From Acidobacteriota bacterium (GTDB lineage: Bacteria > Acidobacteriota > Thermoanaerobaculia > Multivoradales > UBA5704), in assembly GCA_003223675.1 (NCBI GenBank), contig QHVW01000214.1:1-18127 (forward strand): a DNA stretch of 18,127 nt. The letters run 5' to 3'. The translations under genes and the position numbers were made by a program. Below, piece after piece: positions 6,448 through 14,513 of this stretch. Position 1 is the first letter of the stretch, and every line of letters starts with the position of its first letter. Below the pieces are notes generated by a model. That model ran no database searches. It saw only the letters and a list, made by a program, of their open reading frames with translations, and had not been told where the DNA came from.

Positions 6448-7865
6448 GCCGTCGAGCCCCGCTCCCGCGCCTCGCCTTCCGGCGCCTCGCGCCTCTCCTC
6501 CTCCTCCTCGGCCTGACCGCGCCCGCGGCGGGCTCCGGCCTCTCCTCCGAGGAGGGGTACGGCCTGCTGCGCCGCCTGGCCTCGGGGTCCCCGGAGGAGC
6601 GGCGGGCGGCGGCGCAGGCCCTGGCGGCGGCGCGCGACTCCTCGCTCGTCCCCGGGCTGGTCGACACCTACTTCTTCCTCCCCAGGGGGCAGCGGGCGGA
6701 CGCGCTCGCGGCCCTCGTCGCCCTCACCGGCGAGCGGCCGGGCGAGCGCTATCACGACTGGGTGGAGTTGGTGGGCCGGCGCCGGGACCTCGCCCCCAAG
6801 CCGGGGTACCTCGCTTTCAAGGCCGAGCTGCTCGCCCGCATCGACCCCCGCTTCAAGGCCATCCTCTACGACGGCGCTCCGGCGCGCGTCCGCCCGGAGG
6901 AGATCGTCTTCGGCGGCGTGCCGGTGGAGGGGATCCCGGCGCTCGACCGTCCCGCCCACATACCGGCCTCGGCGGCGTCGTACCTGTCGGACGCCGAGCG
7001 GGTCTTCGGGGTCAGCGTGAAGGGGGAGACGCGCGCCTACCCCCTGCGCATCCTCGACTGGCACGAGATGGTCAACGACGTGGTGGGCGGCGAGCCGGTC
7101 ACCCTCTCCTACTGCACGCTCTGCGGCTCAGGGGTCCTCTACGCCACCCGCGGCGCGGACGGAAGCGAACGGACGTTTGGAACCTCCGGGCTGCTTTACA
7201 GGTCTAACAAGCTGATGGTGGACCGCCAGACGCGGACGCTATGGAGCAACCTGACGGGGGAGGCGGTGCTCGGCCCGTTGGCCGACGCCGGTCCCCATGG
7301 CTTCGCGCGCCTTCCCGTGCTGCCGGTCGTGGTCACATCCTGGCGGGAGTGGCGGACCCGCCACCCCGCCACCACCGTGCTCGCCCTCGACTCCGCGATG
7401 GAGCGGAGGTGGGGGTTCCGCTACCTGCCGGGTGCCGCCGAGCAGCGGCGGGCCGGCGTCGCCTTTCCGGTCTGGCTGAGGAGCGGCGCCCTCGATCCCA
7501 AGGCCGAGATCTACGCGGTGCGGCTCGGCGAGCGGGCCAAAGCCTATCCGGTGGAGCGGGCGCTGCAGGAGCGGGTGATCAACGACACTCTGGGGGGCGA
7601 GCCCCTGGTGGTGGTCGCCGATCCGGGCTCCGGCGCGGTGCGCGCCTACCGCCGGGGCGACCGGACCTTCAGGCCCGGCCCTGCCGCCACCGAGCTGGCC
7701 GACGCCGCCGGCCGCCGCTGGACGGTCGGCGAGGAGGCGCTCGCGCCGGCGTCGCCCGATCCGGAGATTCCCCCCCTGCCGCGTCTCCCCGGCCACACGT
7801 CCTTCTGGCTCGGCTGGTACGCCCTCTTCCCCCAATCGGAGCTATACGGGGGGCCGCCCCGGTAG
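6444..7865 (+). CDS. DUF3179-domain exported protein with HEAT-like N-terminus
   Basis: 473 aa from the GTG at 6444, which overlaps the TGA of the preceding gene (GTGA). Although the frame is open from 5334, upstream it is only a shadow of the lipoprotein gene. This start gives an Arg-rich n-region and the Leu-rich core LAPLLLLLGLTAPAAGSG, a Sec signal peptide. Residues about 35-110 look like a HEAT-type helical repeat (EERRAAAQALAAARDSSLVP). From about 150 onward it matches DUF3179: ETRAYPLRILDWHEMVND (His207), GGEPVTLSYCTLCGSGVLY with a CxxC pair (Cys224, Cys227), and TLWSNLTGEAVLGPL. The half-motif recurs at AKAYPVERALQERVINDTLGGEPLVVV. The CxxC and nearby His could bind a metal or act in redox chemistry, but the biochemical role of DUF3179 is not established. 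Confidence 0.85.
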   Translation: MSRRAPLPRLAFRRLAPLLLLLGLTAPAAGSGLSSEEGYGLLRRLASGSPEERRAAAQALAAARDSSLVPGLVDTYFFLPRGQRADALAALVALTGERPGERYHDWVELVGRRRDLAPKPGYLAFKAELLARIDPRFKAILYDGAPARVRPEEIVFGGVPVEGIPALDRPAHIPASAASYLSDAERVFGVSVKGETRAYPLRILDWHEMVNDVVGGEPVTLSYCTLCGSGVLYATRGADGSERTFGTSGLLYRSNKLMVDRQTRTLWSNLTGEAVLGPLADAGPHGFARLPVLPVVVTSWREWRTRHPATTVLALDSAMERRWGFRYLPGAAEQRRAGVAFPVWLRSGALDPKAEIYAVRLGERAKAYPVERALQERVINDTLGGEPLVVVADPGSGAVRAYRRGDRTFRPGPAATELADAAGRRWTVGEEALAPASPDPEIPPLPRLPGHTSFWLGWYALFPQSELYGGPPR

Positions 7866-7890
7866 TACCATGATTTTCCACGGCCATCTC

Positions 7891-7896
7891 AAGGAG
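7891..7896 (+). promoter_or_regulatory. Shine-Dalgarno deciding the start of VWFA copy 1
   Basis: AAGGAG with a 6-nt spacer selects the ATG at 7903 over an in-frame ATG at 7870. The shorter form also starts directly with a signal-peptide n-region. Confidence 0.7.
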
Positions 7897-7902
7897 CTCA
7901 CG

Positions 7903-10008
7903 ATGCGCTCGTCCTCACTCCTCCGTTCCCCGCTCCCCGGCCTCCTGCTGATCCTCGCTCCCATGGCGCTCGCGGCCCTGCCGGCCAAGGAGCCCAAGCC
8001 CCCGACCTTCGAAGGCAGCTCCCAGGTGGTCGCCGTGGAGGTGCCGGTCAACGTCGTGAGCCGCGACGGCGAGCCGGTGCGCGGGCTGACCGCCGCCGAC
8101 TTCGAGGTCTACGACGGCAGCGACAAGCAGGCGATCACCTCCTTCGAGGTGATCGACCTCAAGACGATCCAGGAGCCCGGCGCTCCCGGCGCGCCGGAGG
8201 CCGCCCCGGCGCTCCCCGAGCTGCGCCCGGCGGCGCGGCGCCACTTCCTGCTGCTGTTCGACCTCTCCTTCTCGACCCCGACGTCGATCCTCAAGGCGCG
8301 GCTGGCGGCGCGCGACTTCGTGCTCCACTCGCTCCATCCGACCGATCTCGCGGCGGTGGCCACCTACTCGCTGGAGACCGGCCCCAAGCTGATCGTCACC
8401 TTCACCCCCGACCGCGTGCAGCTCGCGCGCGCCGTCGACACGCTCGGCTATCACCAGTCGCTGGAGAGCGGCGTCCACAACGACGCCCTCCGCTTCCTGA
8501 TCGAGGAGCCCGACGCCGCGCTGCTCTCCTCGGTCTCCGGCACCTCGCGCACCGACCGGCAGGACCTCAAGGACGCGGCGATCTATGAATACCTGAAGTC
8601 GATCGCGCTGGCCGCCGAGAAGGACGAGCGCTCCTTCCAGATGAGCCGGATCAGCAACTACTCGCGCTCGCTCTCCCAGATGGCCAGGGCGCTCAACGCC
8701 GTGCAGGGGCGCAAACCCGACAACGTGGCTTTCGGCCAGACCTGGTTCGTGGACAGCGACCAGCGCTTCGGCAATACCGGGCTCCAGGGCGAGGTCGGCC
8801 GCATGCTCGAACAGTTCCGGCGCGCCGACTGCGTGATCCAGGCGGTCGACATCGGGGGCCTGCGGGCGGGCGCCGACGAGCAGGCCCGCCCGAGCGGCGA
8901 GGGGGCCCTCTTCTACATGGCCCACGATACCGGCGGCGAGCTGTTCAAGGACGCCAACAACCTGCGCGAGCCGCTCGACCGGATGCTCGAGAAGACCAGC
9001 GTCACCTACCTGCTCACCTTCGAGCGCTCCGACCTCAAGACCGACGGCGCCTACCACAGGTTGAAGGTGAAGGCGAAGCTGCCGCCGGGGGCGCGGCTGA
9101 CCCACCGCGCCGGCTACTACGCGCCGCGGCCGTTCCAGCAGCTCGACCCGCTGGAGCGCAACCTGCTGGCCTCGGACGGCATCGCCAGCGCCGCGCCGCG
9201 CCGGGACCTCGACATCAACGTCCTTACCGCCCCGTTCCGCGCCACCCCGGAGCGCGGCTACGTGCCGGTGATCATCGAGGCGAGCGGCAAGAGCCTGCTG
9301 GCCGGCGAGAAGGGGAAGAAGCTGGACGTCGAGATCTACGCCTACGTCAGCGACCAGCAGGGGCGGATGCGCGACTTCTTCAACCGCCGGGTGGCGCTCG
9401 ACCTCGACAAGGGGGGGGCGCGCAAGGGGATGGAGGAGGGGGGGATCAAGTACTACGGCCACTTCGACCTCGAGCCCGGCGCCTACCACGTGCGCGTGCT
9501 GGTGCGCAACGCCGGCAGCGGCCGCACCGGGGTGCAGACCGTGCCGGTGACCGTCCCCTCCTACGCCGAGGCCCAGCCGGTCCTGCTCCCCCCCTTCTTC
9601 ATGGAGGACCATCAGAAGTGGCTGCTGGTGCGCGAGCAGACCGGCGGCGAGCTGAAGGGGTCGGTGGTCTACCCCTTCACCGTCTCCGGCGAGCCGTACG
9701 TGCCCGCCGCCCGCCCGGTGCTGGACGGCGGCAAGCCCGCCCGGCTCTGCCTGGTGGCCTACAACCTCGGCAAGGGGGAGCTCGCCGTGCAGGGGGAGGT
9801 GGTGGCCGCCGACGGCAAGGCGTCGCCGCAGGGGAAGCTGTCGCGCGTCGAGCGCACCGCCACCGGCATCCAGGGGCTCGACAAGCTGGTCGCCACCTTC
9901 GACCCCGCGGGTCTCTCGGCCGGCGATTACGTGCTGAAGGTGGCGGTGACCGATCCGGCCACGGGGCACAAACAGACGAATTCCCTAGCCTTCCACGTCG
10001 TTCGCTGA
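7903..10008 (+). CDS. Secreted VWFA-related (TIGR03436-like) protein, copy 1, lacking the SEGF strand
   Basis: 701 aa. Signal peptide about 1-25 (LPGLLLILAPMALAA). Residues 38-85 hold the family's entry module (SSQVVAVEVPVNVV, DGEPVRGLTAADFEVYDG). A VWA-like fold begins at RRHFLLLFDLSFS with an intact DxSxS metal motif (Asp120, Ser122, Ser124), followed by TDLAAVATYS. The block RRADCVIQAVDIGGLRAGADE (Cys310) is near-identical in all four copies; TSVTYLLTFE and the RAGYYAPR turn follow. The C-terminal half (about 440-701) is a series of beta-rich segments. Unlike the other copies, GRK (269-271) is followed at once by PDNVAFGQTW: about 26 residues, including the strand ending in SEGF, are missing. 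It begins 37 bp after the DUF3179 gene. By family it is an exported protein of unknown role, perhaps an adhesion or scaffold protein. Confidence 0.88.
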   Translation: MRSSSLLRSPLPGLLLILAPMALAALPAKEPKPPTFEGSSQVVAVEVPVNVVSRDGEPVRGLTAADFEVYDGSDKQAITSFEVIDLKTIQEPGAPGAPEAAPALPELRPAARRHFLLLFDLSFSTPTSILKARLAARDFVLHSLHPTDLAAVATYSLETGPKLIVTFTPDRVQLARAVDTLGYHQSLESGVHNDALRFLIEEPDAALLSSVSGTSRTDRQDLKDAAIYEYLKSIALAAEKDERSFQMSRISNYSRSLSQMARALNAVQGRKPDNVAFGQTWFVDSDQRFGNTGLQGEVGRMLEQFRRADCVIQAVDIGGLRAGADEQARPSGEGALFYMAHDTGGELFKDANNLREPLDRMLEKTSVTYLLTFERSDLKTDGAYHRLKVKAKLPPGARLTHRAGYYAPRPFQQLDPLERNLLASDGIASAAPRRDLDINVLTAPFRATPERGYVPVIIEASGKSLLAGEKGKKLDVEIYAYVSDQQGRMRDFFNRRVALDLDKGGARKGMEEGGIKYYGHFDLEPGAYHVRVLVRNAGSGRTGVQTVPVTVPSYAEAQPVLLPPFFMEDHQKWLLVREQTGGELKGSVVYPFTVSGEPYVPAARPVLDGGKPARLCLVAYNLGKGELAVQGEVVAADGKASPQGKLSRVERTATGIQGLDKLVATFDPAGLSAGDYVLKVAVTDPATGHKQTNSLAFHVVR

Positions 10009-10014
10009 TATTTT
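10006..10014 (+). promoter_or_regulatory. Extended -10-like element before VWFA copy 2
   Basis: TGATATTTT begins on the stop codon of copy 1 and fits TGN-TATAAT with two mismatches. The -35 region is poor (TAGCCT at 17-bp spacing, 3/6). It is an AT-rich island in GC-rich DNA, about 80 bp upstream of the copy 2 start. Confidence 0.35.
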
Positions 10015-10058
10015 ATGGGATCTGATGTCCTGATTTTCTGAAACCAAGGTGAGGGCTT

Positions 10059-10081
10059 CCCGGCCGGGCTCGCCGGCCGGG
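10059..10081 (+). promoter_or_regulatory. GC-rich hairpin immediately before the copy 2 ribosome site
   Basis: A 9-bp perfect stem (CCCGGCCGG 10059-10067 with CCGGCCGGG 10073-10081) and a GCTCG loop, extendable by two G-U pairs. Those wobble pairs would reach the base next to the Shine-Dalgarno TTGGAGGG (10084-10091). There is no T-run on either strand, so it is not an intrinsic terminator. It could stabilise the mRNA or tune translation. Confidence 0.4.
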
Positions 10082-10094
10082 GGTTGGAGGGCTC

Positions 10095-12251
10095 ATGCGG
10101 AAGGGATTCCTGTTGGGCTGGCTCGGCGCCGCCGGGCTGGCGCTCGCCATGCTCCCGGCGCCTGCGGCGGCGCAGACGTTCTCCGGATCGACCGAGGTGG
10201 TCGAGGTCGAGGTGCCTGTCCAGGTGGTGCGCGACGGCCAGCCGGTGCGCGGCCTGACCGCCGCCGACTTCGAGCTGTACGAAGGGCGCCAGAAGCTCGC
10301 CATCACCGGGTTCCACGCCGTCGACCTGGCGTCCCCGGCGGCGCGCGGCGGCGTCCCGCCGGCCGGCCGGCGCCAGCTCCTGTTGCTGTTCGACCTCGCC
10401 TTCTCCAATCCCAAGGCGGTGGTGGCGGCGCGCGAGGCGGCCCGCGCCCTGGTGCTCAAGGGGGTGCGGCCGGGGGACCTGGTGGGGGTCGCCACCTACA
10501 GCACGGCCCACGGGTCCCAGATCCTGCTCGGCTTCACCTCCGACCGGCGGCAGGTGGACGCGGCGCTCGACGCCCTGGGCGCGGTACGCGACGACCGGGC
10601 CGGCGATCCGCTGCGGCTGGTGTTGAAGCGCGGCGCCGGGGACCGGCCCCAGCTCGCCGGCCCTTCCGTGGAGGCCGACACCGCGCGCTCCAACGAGCTG
10701 ATCGACGCCCAGGGCGGGCAGCTCGCCAATCTCGGCCGGGAATCCACCCGCGCCAACGAGAAGGCCGCCGCCACCGCCCTGACCCGCGCCAACGCCCAAC
10801 TCGCCCAGATGCTGCGGAGTCTGCCGGGGCGCAAGCAGATCCTCTATTTTTCCGAGGGGTTCAACAGCGCGCTGCTGACCGGCGGCGGGGGCCCGGCCGG
10901 CAACCCCAGCTCGCTCGGCATCGGCGCCGACGCGGTGGCCCAGAATCAGGACGCCTTGCAGCAGGACCGGGCCAACCGGGACGTCGTGCTCTCCGACTCC
11001 GAGCAGGACTTCGGCAGCACCCAGACGGTCAACGCCCTCGAGCGGATGCTGGAGGAATTCCGCCGCTCCGACTGCGTGATCCAGGCGGTGGACATCGGCG
11101 GCCTGCGGGCCGGCGGCGAGCAGGCCCCGGGGGCGCGCAACGGTGGCCAGGAGACCCTGCTCACCATGGCGCGGGGGACCGGCGGCGAGCTGGTACAGAA
11201 TTCGAACGACCTCGCCGGCGCCATGAGCGGCATCCTCGACCGCACCAGCGTCACCTACGTGCTCTCGTTCCAGCCGGAGAAGGGGAAGCCCGGCGAGTAC
11301 CACAAGCTGCGGGTGGAGCTGAAGGACGCGCCGCGCGGCACCCGCGTCTCCCACCGGCCCGGCTACTTCAGCCCCAAGCCTTACGGGCAGCTCAACCCGC
11401 TGGAGAAGCTGTTCGAGGCCTCCTCGCGGCTGATGGGGGGCGAGGAGGCGGGGACGGTGCCGGGCGCGGTGCTGGCGGCCCCCTTCCGCGGCGCGGCGGC
11501 GGACAAGGCCTACGTGCCGGTGCTCATCGAGGCGGACGGCCCGGCCCTCCTCGGCGGCGAGCCCCCGGCGGCGCTGCCGGTGGAGGTCTACGTCTACGCC
11601 CTCGACGCCGCCGGCGCCATCCAGGACTTCCTCTATCAACAGCTCGGCCTCGACCTCGCCAAGGCGGGAGCCGGGCTGCGCCAGGGGGGCCTGAAGTTCG
11701 TCGGCCATCTGGACCTCCCGCCCGGTGAGTACTCGCTGCGCACCCTGGTCCGCAACGGCGCCTCGGGGGCCTTCAGCCTGCGCGTGCTGCCGCTCACCGT
11801 GCCGGCCTTCGGCAAGGGGCCGGCGCTGCTGCCGCCGCTCTTCCCCGACACCGCGGCCAACCGTTGGGTGATGGTGCGCGAGGCGCCGCGCGGCGGGCCG
11901 CCGGCCGACTATCCGTTCATGGCCCGGCAGCAGCCCTACGTGCCGGCGTCGCGGCCGGTGCTCGCCGCCGGCGCCGAGGTGCCGCTGGCGCTGGTGGGCT
12001 ACGACCTCGGGGCCGGGGACCTCAAGGCCACCGCCCGGGTGCTCGCCGCGGACGGCAAGGAGGCCGCCACCGGCGGCGTCCGCGTGCTGCAGCGGGAGGC
12101 CGCGGCCGCCGGCGGGCCGGACCGCCTGCTGGCCGCGTTCCGGCCGCCCGCCCTGCCGCCGGGGGAGTACACGTTGAGCGTCACGCTCACCGGCGCGGCC
12201 GGCCCGGCGAGCGCCACCAGCGCGCCGTTCGTGGTCAGAGCCGCCCATTGA
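10095..12251 (+). CDS. Secreted VWFA-related (TIGR03436-like) protein, copy 2, degenerate metal motif
   Basis: 718 aa. Signal peptide about 1-26 (GAAGLALAMLPAPAAA|QTF). Entry module FSGSTEVVEVEVPVQVVRDG and PVRGLTAADFELYEG. The VWA-like fold starts at RRQLLLLFDLAFS: the metal motif reads D-x-A-x-S (Asp100, Ala102, Ser104), so the first serine is lost. The later strand GRKQILYFSEGFNSALL is present, with Glu where canonical VWA domains have Asp. The conserved block RRSDCVIQAVDIGGLRAG contains Cys327, the only cysteine of the protein. Beta-rich C-terminal segments follow (YVPVLIEADGPALLGG, GHLDLPPGEYSLRTLVRNG). The start is supported by GGAGG 4 nt upstream. It lies 86 bp after copy 1. It is probably exported to the periplasm or beyond; whether it still binds metal is doubtful. 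Confidence 0.88.
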   Translation: MRKGFLLGWLGAAGLALAMLPAPAAAQTFSGSTEVVEVEVPVQVVRDGQPVRGLTAADFELYEGRQKLAITGFHAVDLASPAARGGVPPAGRRQLLLLFDLAFSNPKAVVAAREAARALVLKGVRPGDLVGVATYSTAHGSQILLGFTSDRRQVDAALDALGAVRDDRAGDPLRLVLKRGAGDRPQLAGPSVEADTARSNELIDAQGGQLANLGRESTRANEKAAATALTRANAQLAQMLRSLPGRKQILYFSEGFNSALLTGGGGPAGNPSSLGIGADAVAQNQDALQQDRANRDVVLSDSEQDFGSTQTVNALERMLEEFRRSDCVIQAVDIGGLRAGGEQAPGARNGGQETLLTMARGTGGELVQNSNDLAGAMSGILDRTSVTYVLSFQPEKGKPGEYHKLRVELKDAPRGTRVSHRPGYFSPKPYGQLNPLEKLFEASSRLMGGEEAGTVPGAVLAAPFRGAAADKAYVPVLIEADGPALLGGEPPAALPVEVYVYALDAAGAIQDFLYQQLGLDLAKAGAGLRQGGLKFVGHLDLPPGEYSLRTLVRNGASGAFSLRVLPLTVPAFGKGPALLPPLFPDTAANRWVMVREAPRGGPPADYPFMARQQPYVPASRPVLAAGAEVPLALVGYDLGAGDLKATARVLAADGKEAATGGVRVLQREAAAAGGPDRLLAAFRPPALPPGEYTLSVTLTGAAGPASATSAPFVVRAAH

Positions 12252-12260
12252 TGCTATTTT
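12252..12260 (+). promoter_or_regulatory. Extended -10-like element before VWFA copy 3
   Basis: TGCTATTTT starts right after the stop codon of copy 2. TGGTCA (12232-12237, 4/6 to the -35 consensus) lies 17 bp upstream of the TATTTT hexamer. This is the better of the two internal promoter candidates in the array; copy 3 would then have a leader of about 65 nt. Confidence 0.45.
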
Positions 12261-12330
12261 GTTGGTTCTTTCCCATGGCTGTTTTGTTTCGGAGGAGATG
12301 GAGCTTCACCGAGGGCTGAAAGGACGAAGG

Positions 12331-14508
12331 ATGAACTGGTCCAGCCGCTTGCAACGCGTCACCGCCGCTCTCGCCGTCGCCGGTCTGGGCCTCTGGCCCG
12401 CGCCCGGTTCCAGCCAGCAGACGTTCTCGGGGACGACCCAGGTGGTCGTCGTCGAGGTCCCCGTCCAGGTGGTCAAGGACGGCGAGCCGGTCCGCGGCCT
12501 CACGGCCAACGACTTCGAGCTCTACGACGGCCGCAAGAAGGTGCCCGTCACCGGCTTCGAGGTGCTCGACCTGGCCGCTCCGGTGGGCGCGGCCGGCTCC
12601 CAGCCGGTCCCGACCTCGGCCCGCCGCCACTTCCTGCTGATGTTCGACCTCTCCTTCTCGGAGCCGAAGTCGATCGTCAAGGCGCGGGCGGCGGCCCAGA
12701 AGGTGGTCAACGATCTCCACCCGACCGACCTGGTGGCGGTGGCCACCTACAGCTCGCTCCAGGGGCCCCAACTGGTGATCGGCTTCACCCCCGACCGTAA
12801 GCAGATCGCCGCCGCCATCGACACCCTGGGGTTGCCGAAGCTGGTCGACCGCGCCGCCGATCCGCTGAAGCTCGTCTACGCCCAGGAGGCGGCGAACAAC
12901 GCGAGCGCGCCCCTGCCGGTGCCCTCCCAAGGCCCCCACCGGGAGGTCCGCGAGGCGGTCGAGGCGCAGGTCCTCGACACCCTGGGCACCTTCGCCACCT
13001 CCGCCCAGCATGCCGACGTCGCGGCCCGCAAGCAGATCGTCCTCGGATTGACCCGGTCGTTCAGCGACCTGGCGCGGCTGATGGCCGAGGTCGGGGGGCG
13101 CAAGTACGTGGTCTACCTTTCCGAGGGGTTCGACAGCTCGTTGGTCTCGGGCCGGTCGAGCACCGAGCCGCAGACCGCCGAGGGAGCGGCCCCCGCGACG
13201 GACATCGGTGACGAGAGCCGGATCATCGCCTCGACCGACGCCTCCGGCTCGGACGACCGCTTCGGCGACACCCGCACCCAGAACGCCGTGGAGAAGATGC
13301 TGGAGGCGTTCCGGCGGGCGGACTGCGTGATTCAAGCTGTGGACATCGGCGGCTTGCGGGCCGGCGCCGATCAGGGGGCCCGGCTCCCCAGCGGCCGGGA
13401 GACGCTGTTCAACCTGGCGAAGAGCACGGGGGGCGAGCTGTTCGAGAACTTCAACGACCTTTCGACCGCCATGGGGCAGATGCTGCGCCGCACCGGGGTC
13501 ACCTACGTGCTCTCCTTCCAGCCGGCCGAGGAGGTCAAGCCGGACGGCTCGTTCCACAAGCTGCGGGTGGAGCTGAAGAACGCCCCCCGCGGCGCGCGGG
13601 TGGTGGCCCGCCAGGGCTACTACGCGCCGGTGCCCTACAAGCAGGAGCCGGCGCAGGCGAAGCTGCTGGAGGCGGCGAGCGACCTGATGGGCCGGGACAG
13701 CGGCGAGATCGCCACCTCGGTGCTGGCGGCGCCGTTCGCGCAGGGCGGCCCGAAGGCCTACGTGCAGGTGGTGATCGAGGTGGACGGCCCGTCGCTGCTG
13801 GCGGGCAAGCAGGACCCGCGCCTGCCGGTGGAGGTCTACATCTACGCGCTGGACCAGAACGGCGCGATCCAGGACTTCCTGACCCAGACGGTGGGGGTCG
13901 ACCTCACCAAGGCGGAGTCGCCGCTGCGCCAGGGGGGGCTGAAGTACTTCGGCCACGTGGAGCTGGCTCCGGGCACCTACTCGCTGCGCACCCTGGTGCG
14001 CAACGGCACGACGGGCGCCGCCAGCTTGCGGGTGACCCCGGTGACGGTGCCCGCGGCGGGGGAGGCGTCCCTGCTGCCGGCGCTGTTCCAGGACGTTCCG
14101 GGGCGCTGGGTGCCGGCGCGCGAGAGTCCGAAGCCGGGCCAGCAGCTCCCCTATCCGTTCATGCTGAAGAACCAGCCGTACATCCCGTCCTCGCGCCCGG
14201 TGCTGACGCCGGGCCAGGAGTCGCGGCTGGTGCTGGAGGGCTACAACCTGCAGCCGGGGGACTGGAAGACCCAGGCGGAGGTGGTGGCGGCCGACGGCAA
14301 GGCGGTGCCCGGGGGGGCCTTCAAGGTGGTGGACAAGGAGGTGGGGAGCGGCGCCGGGCCGACCCGCCTGCTGGCCACCTTCCAGCCTCCGGCGCTGCCG
14401 CCGGGCAACTATTCGCTGCGGGTGACGCTGACCGACGGCGCCGGCAAGGCGAAGACCAGCACCGCCCAGTTCGCCGTGGGCGCGCCGGGGACGCGCGGGA
14501 GCCGCTGA
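12331..14508 (+). CDS. Secreted VWFA-related (TIGR03436-like) protein, copy 3, both motifs intact
   Basis: 725 aa. The start at 12331 gives a good signal peptide (MNWSSRLQRV then TAALAVAGLG, cleaved near residue 29) with AAAGGA 6 nt upstream. An in-frame ATG at 12298 sits only 1-2 nt from GGAGGA, too close for normal initiation, and would put charged residues before the signal. Entry module VVVVEVPVQVVKDGEPVRGLTANDFELYDG. The metal motif is D-x-S-x-S (Asp106, Ser108, Ser110), and the later strand GRKYVVYLSEGFDSSLV is also present; of the four copies only this one has both. RRADCVIQAVDIGGLRAG holds the single cysteine (332). The C-terminal beta segments are close to those of copies 2 and 4. 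It lies 79 bp after copy 2. The exported role is unknown. Confidence 0.88.
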   Translation: MNWSSRLQRVTAALAVAGLGLWPAPGSSQQTFSGTTQVVVVEVPVQVVKDGEPVRGLTANDFELYDGRKKVPVTGFEVLDLAAPVGAAGSQPVPTSARRHFLLMFDLSFSEPKSIVKARAAAQKVVNDLHPTDLVAVATYSSLQGPQLVIGFTPDRKQIAAAIDTLGLPKLVDRAADPLKLVYAQEAANNASAPLPVPSQGPHREVREAVEAQVLDTLGTFATSAQHADVAARKQIVLGLTRSFSDLARLMAEVGGRKYVVYLSEGFDSSLVSGRSSTEPQTAEGAAPATDIGDESRIIASTDASGSDDRFGDTRTQNAVEKMLEAFRRADCVIQAVDIGGLRAGADQGARLPSGRETLFNLAKSTGGELFENFNDLSTAMGQMLRRTGVTYVLSFQPAEEVKPDGSFHKLRVELKNAPRGARVVARQGYYAPVPYKQEPAQAKLLEAASDLMGRDSGEIATSVLAAPFAQGGPKAYVQVVIEVDGPSLLAGKQDPRLPVEVYIYALDQNGAIQDFLTQTVGVDLTKAESPLRQGGLKYFGHVELAPGTYSLRTLVRNGTTGAASLRVTPVTVPAAGEASLLPALFQDVPGRWVPARESPKPGQQLPYPFMLKNQPYIPSSRPVLTPGQESRLVLEGYNLQPGDWKTQAEVVAADGKAVPGGAFKVVDKEVGSGAGPTRLLATFQPPALPPGNYSLRVTLTDGAGKAKTSTAQFAVGAPGTRGSR

Positions 14509-14513
14509 CGCCG

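Noticed and set aside
10059..10081. Intrinsic terminator between VWFA copies 1 and 2
   Set aside because: The stem is good but no T-run follows on either strand.
12298..12330. Earlier ATG for VWFA copy 3 at 12298
   Set aside because: GGAGGA is only 1-2 nt away, too close for normal initiation, and it would place a charged stretch before the signal peptide.
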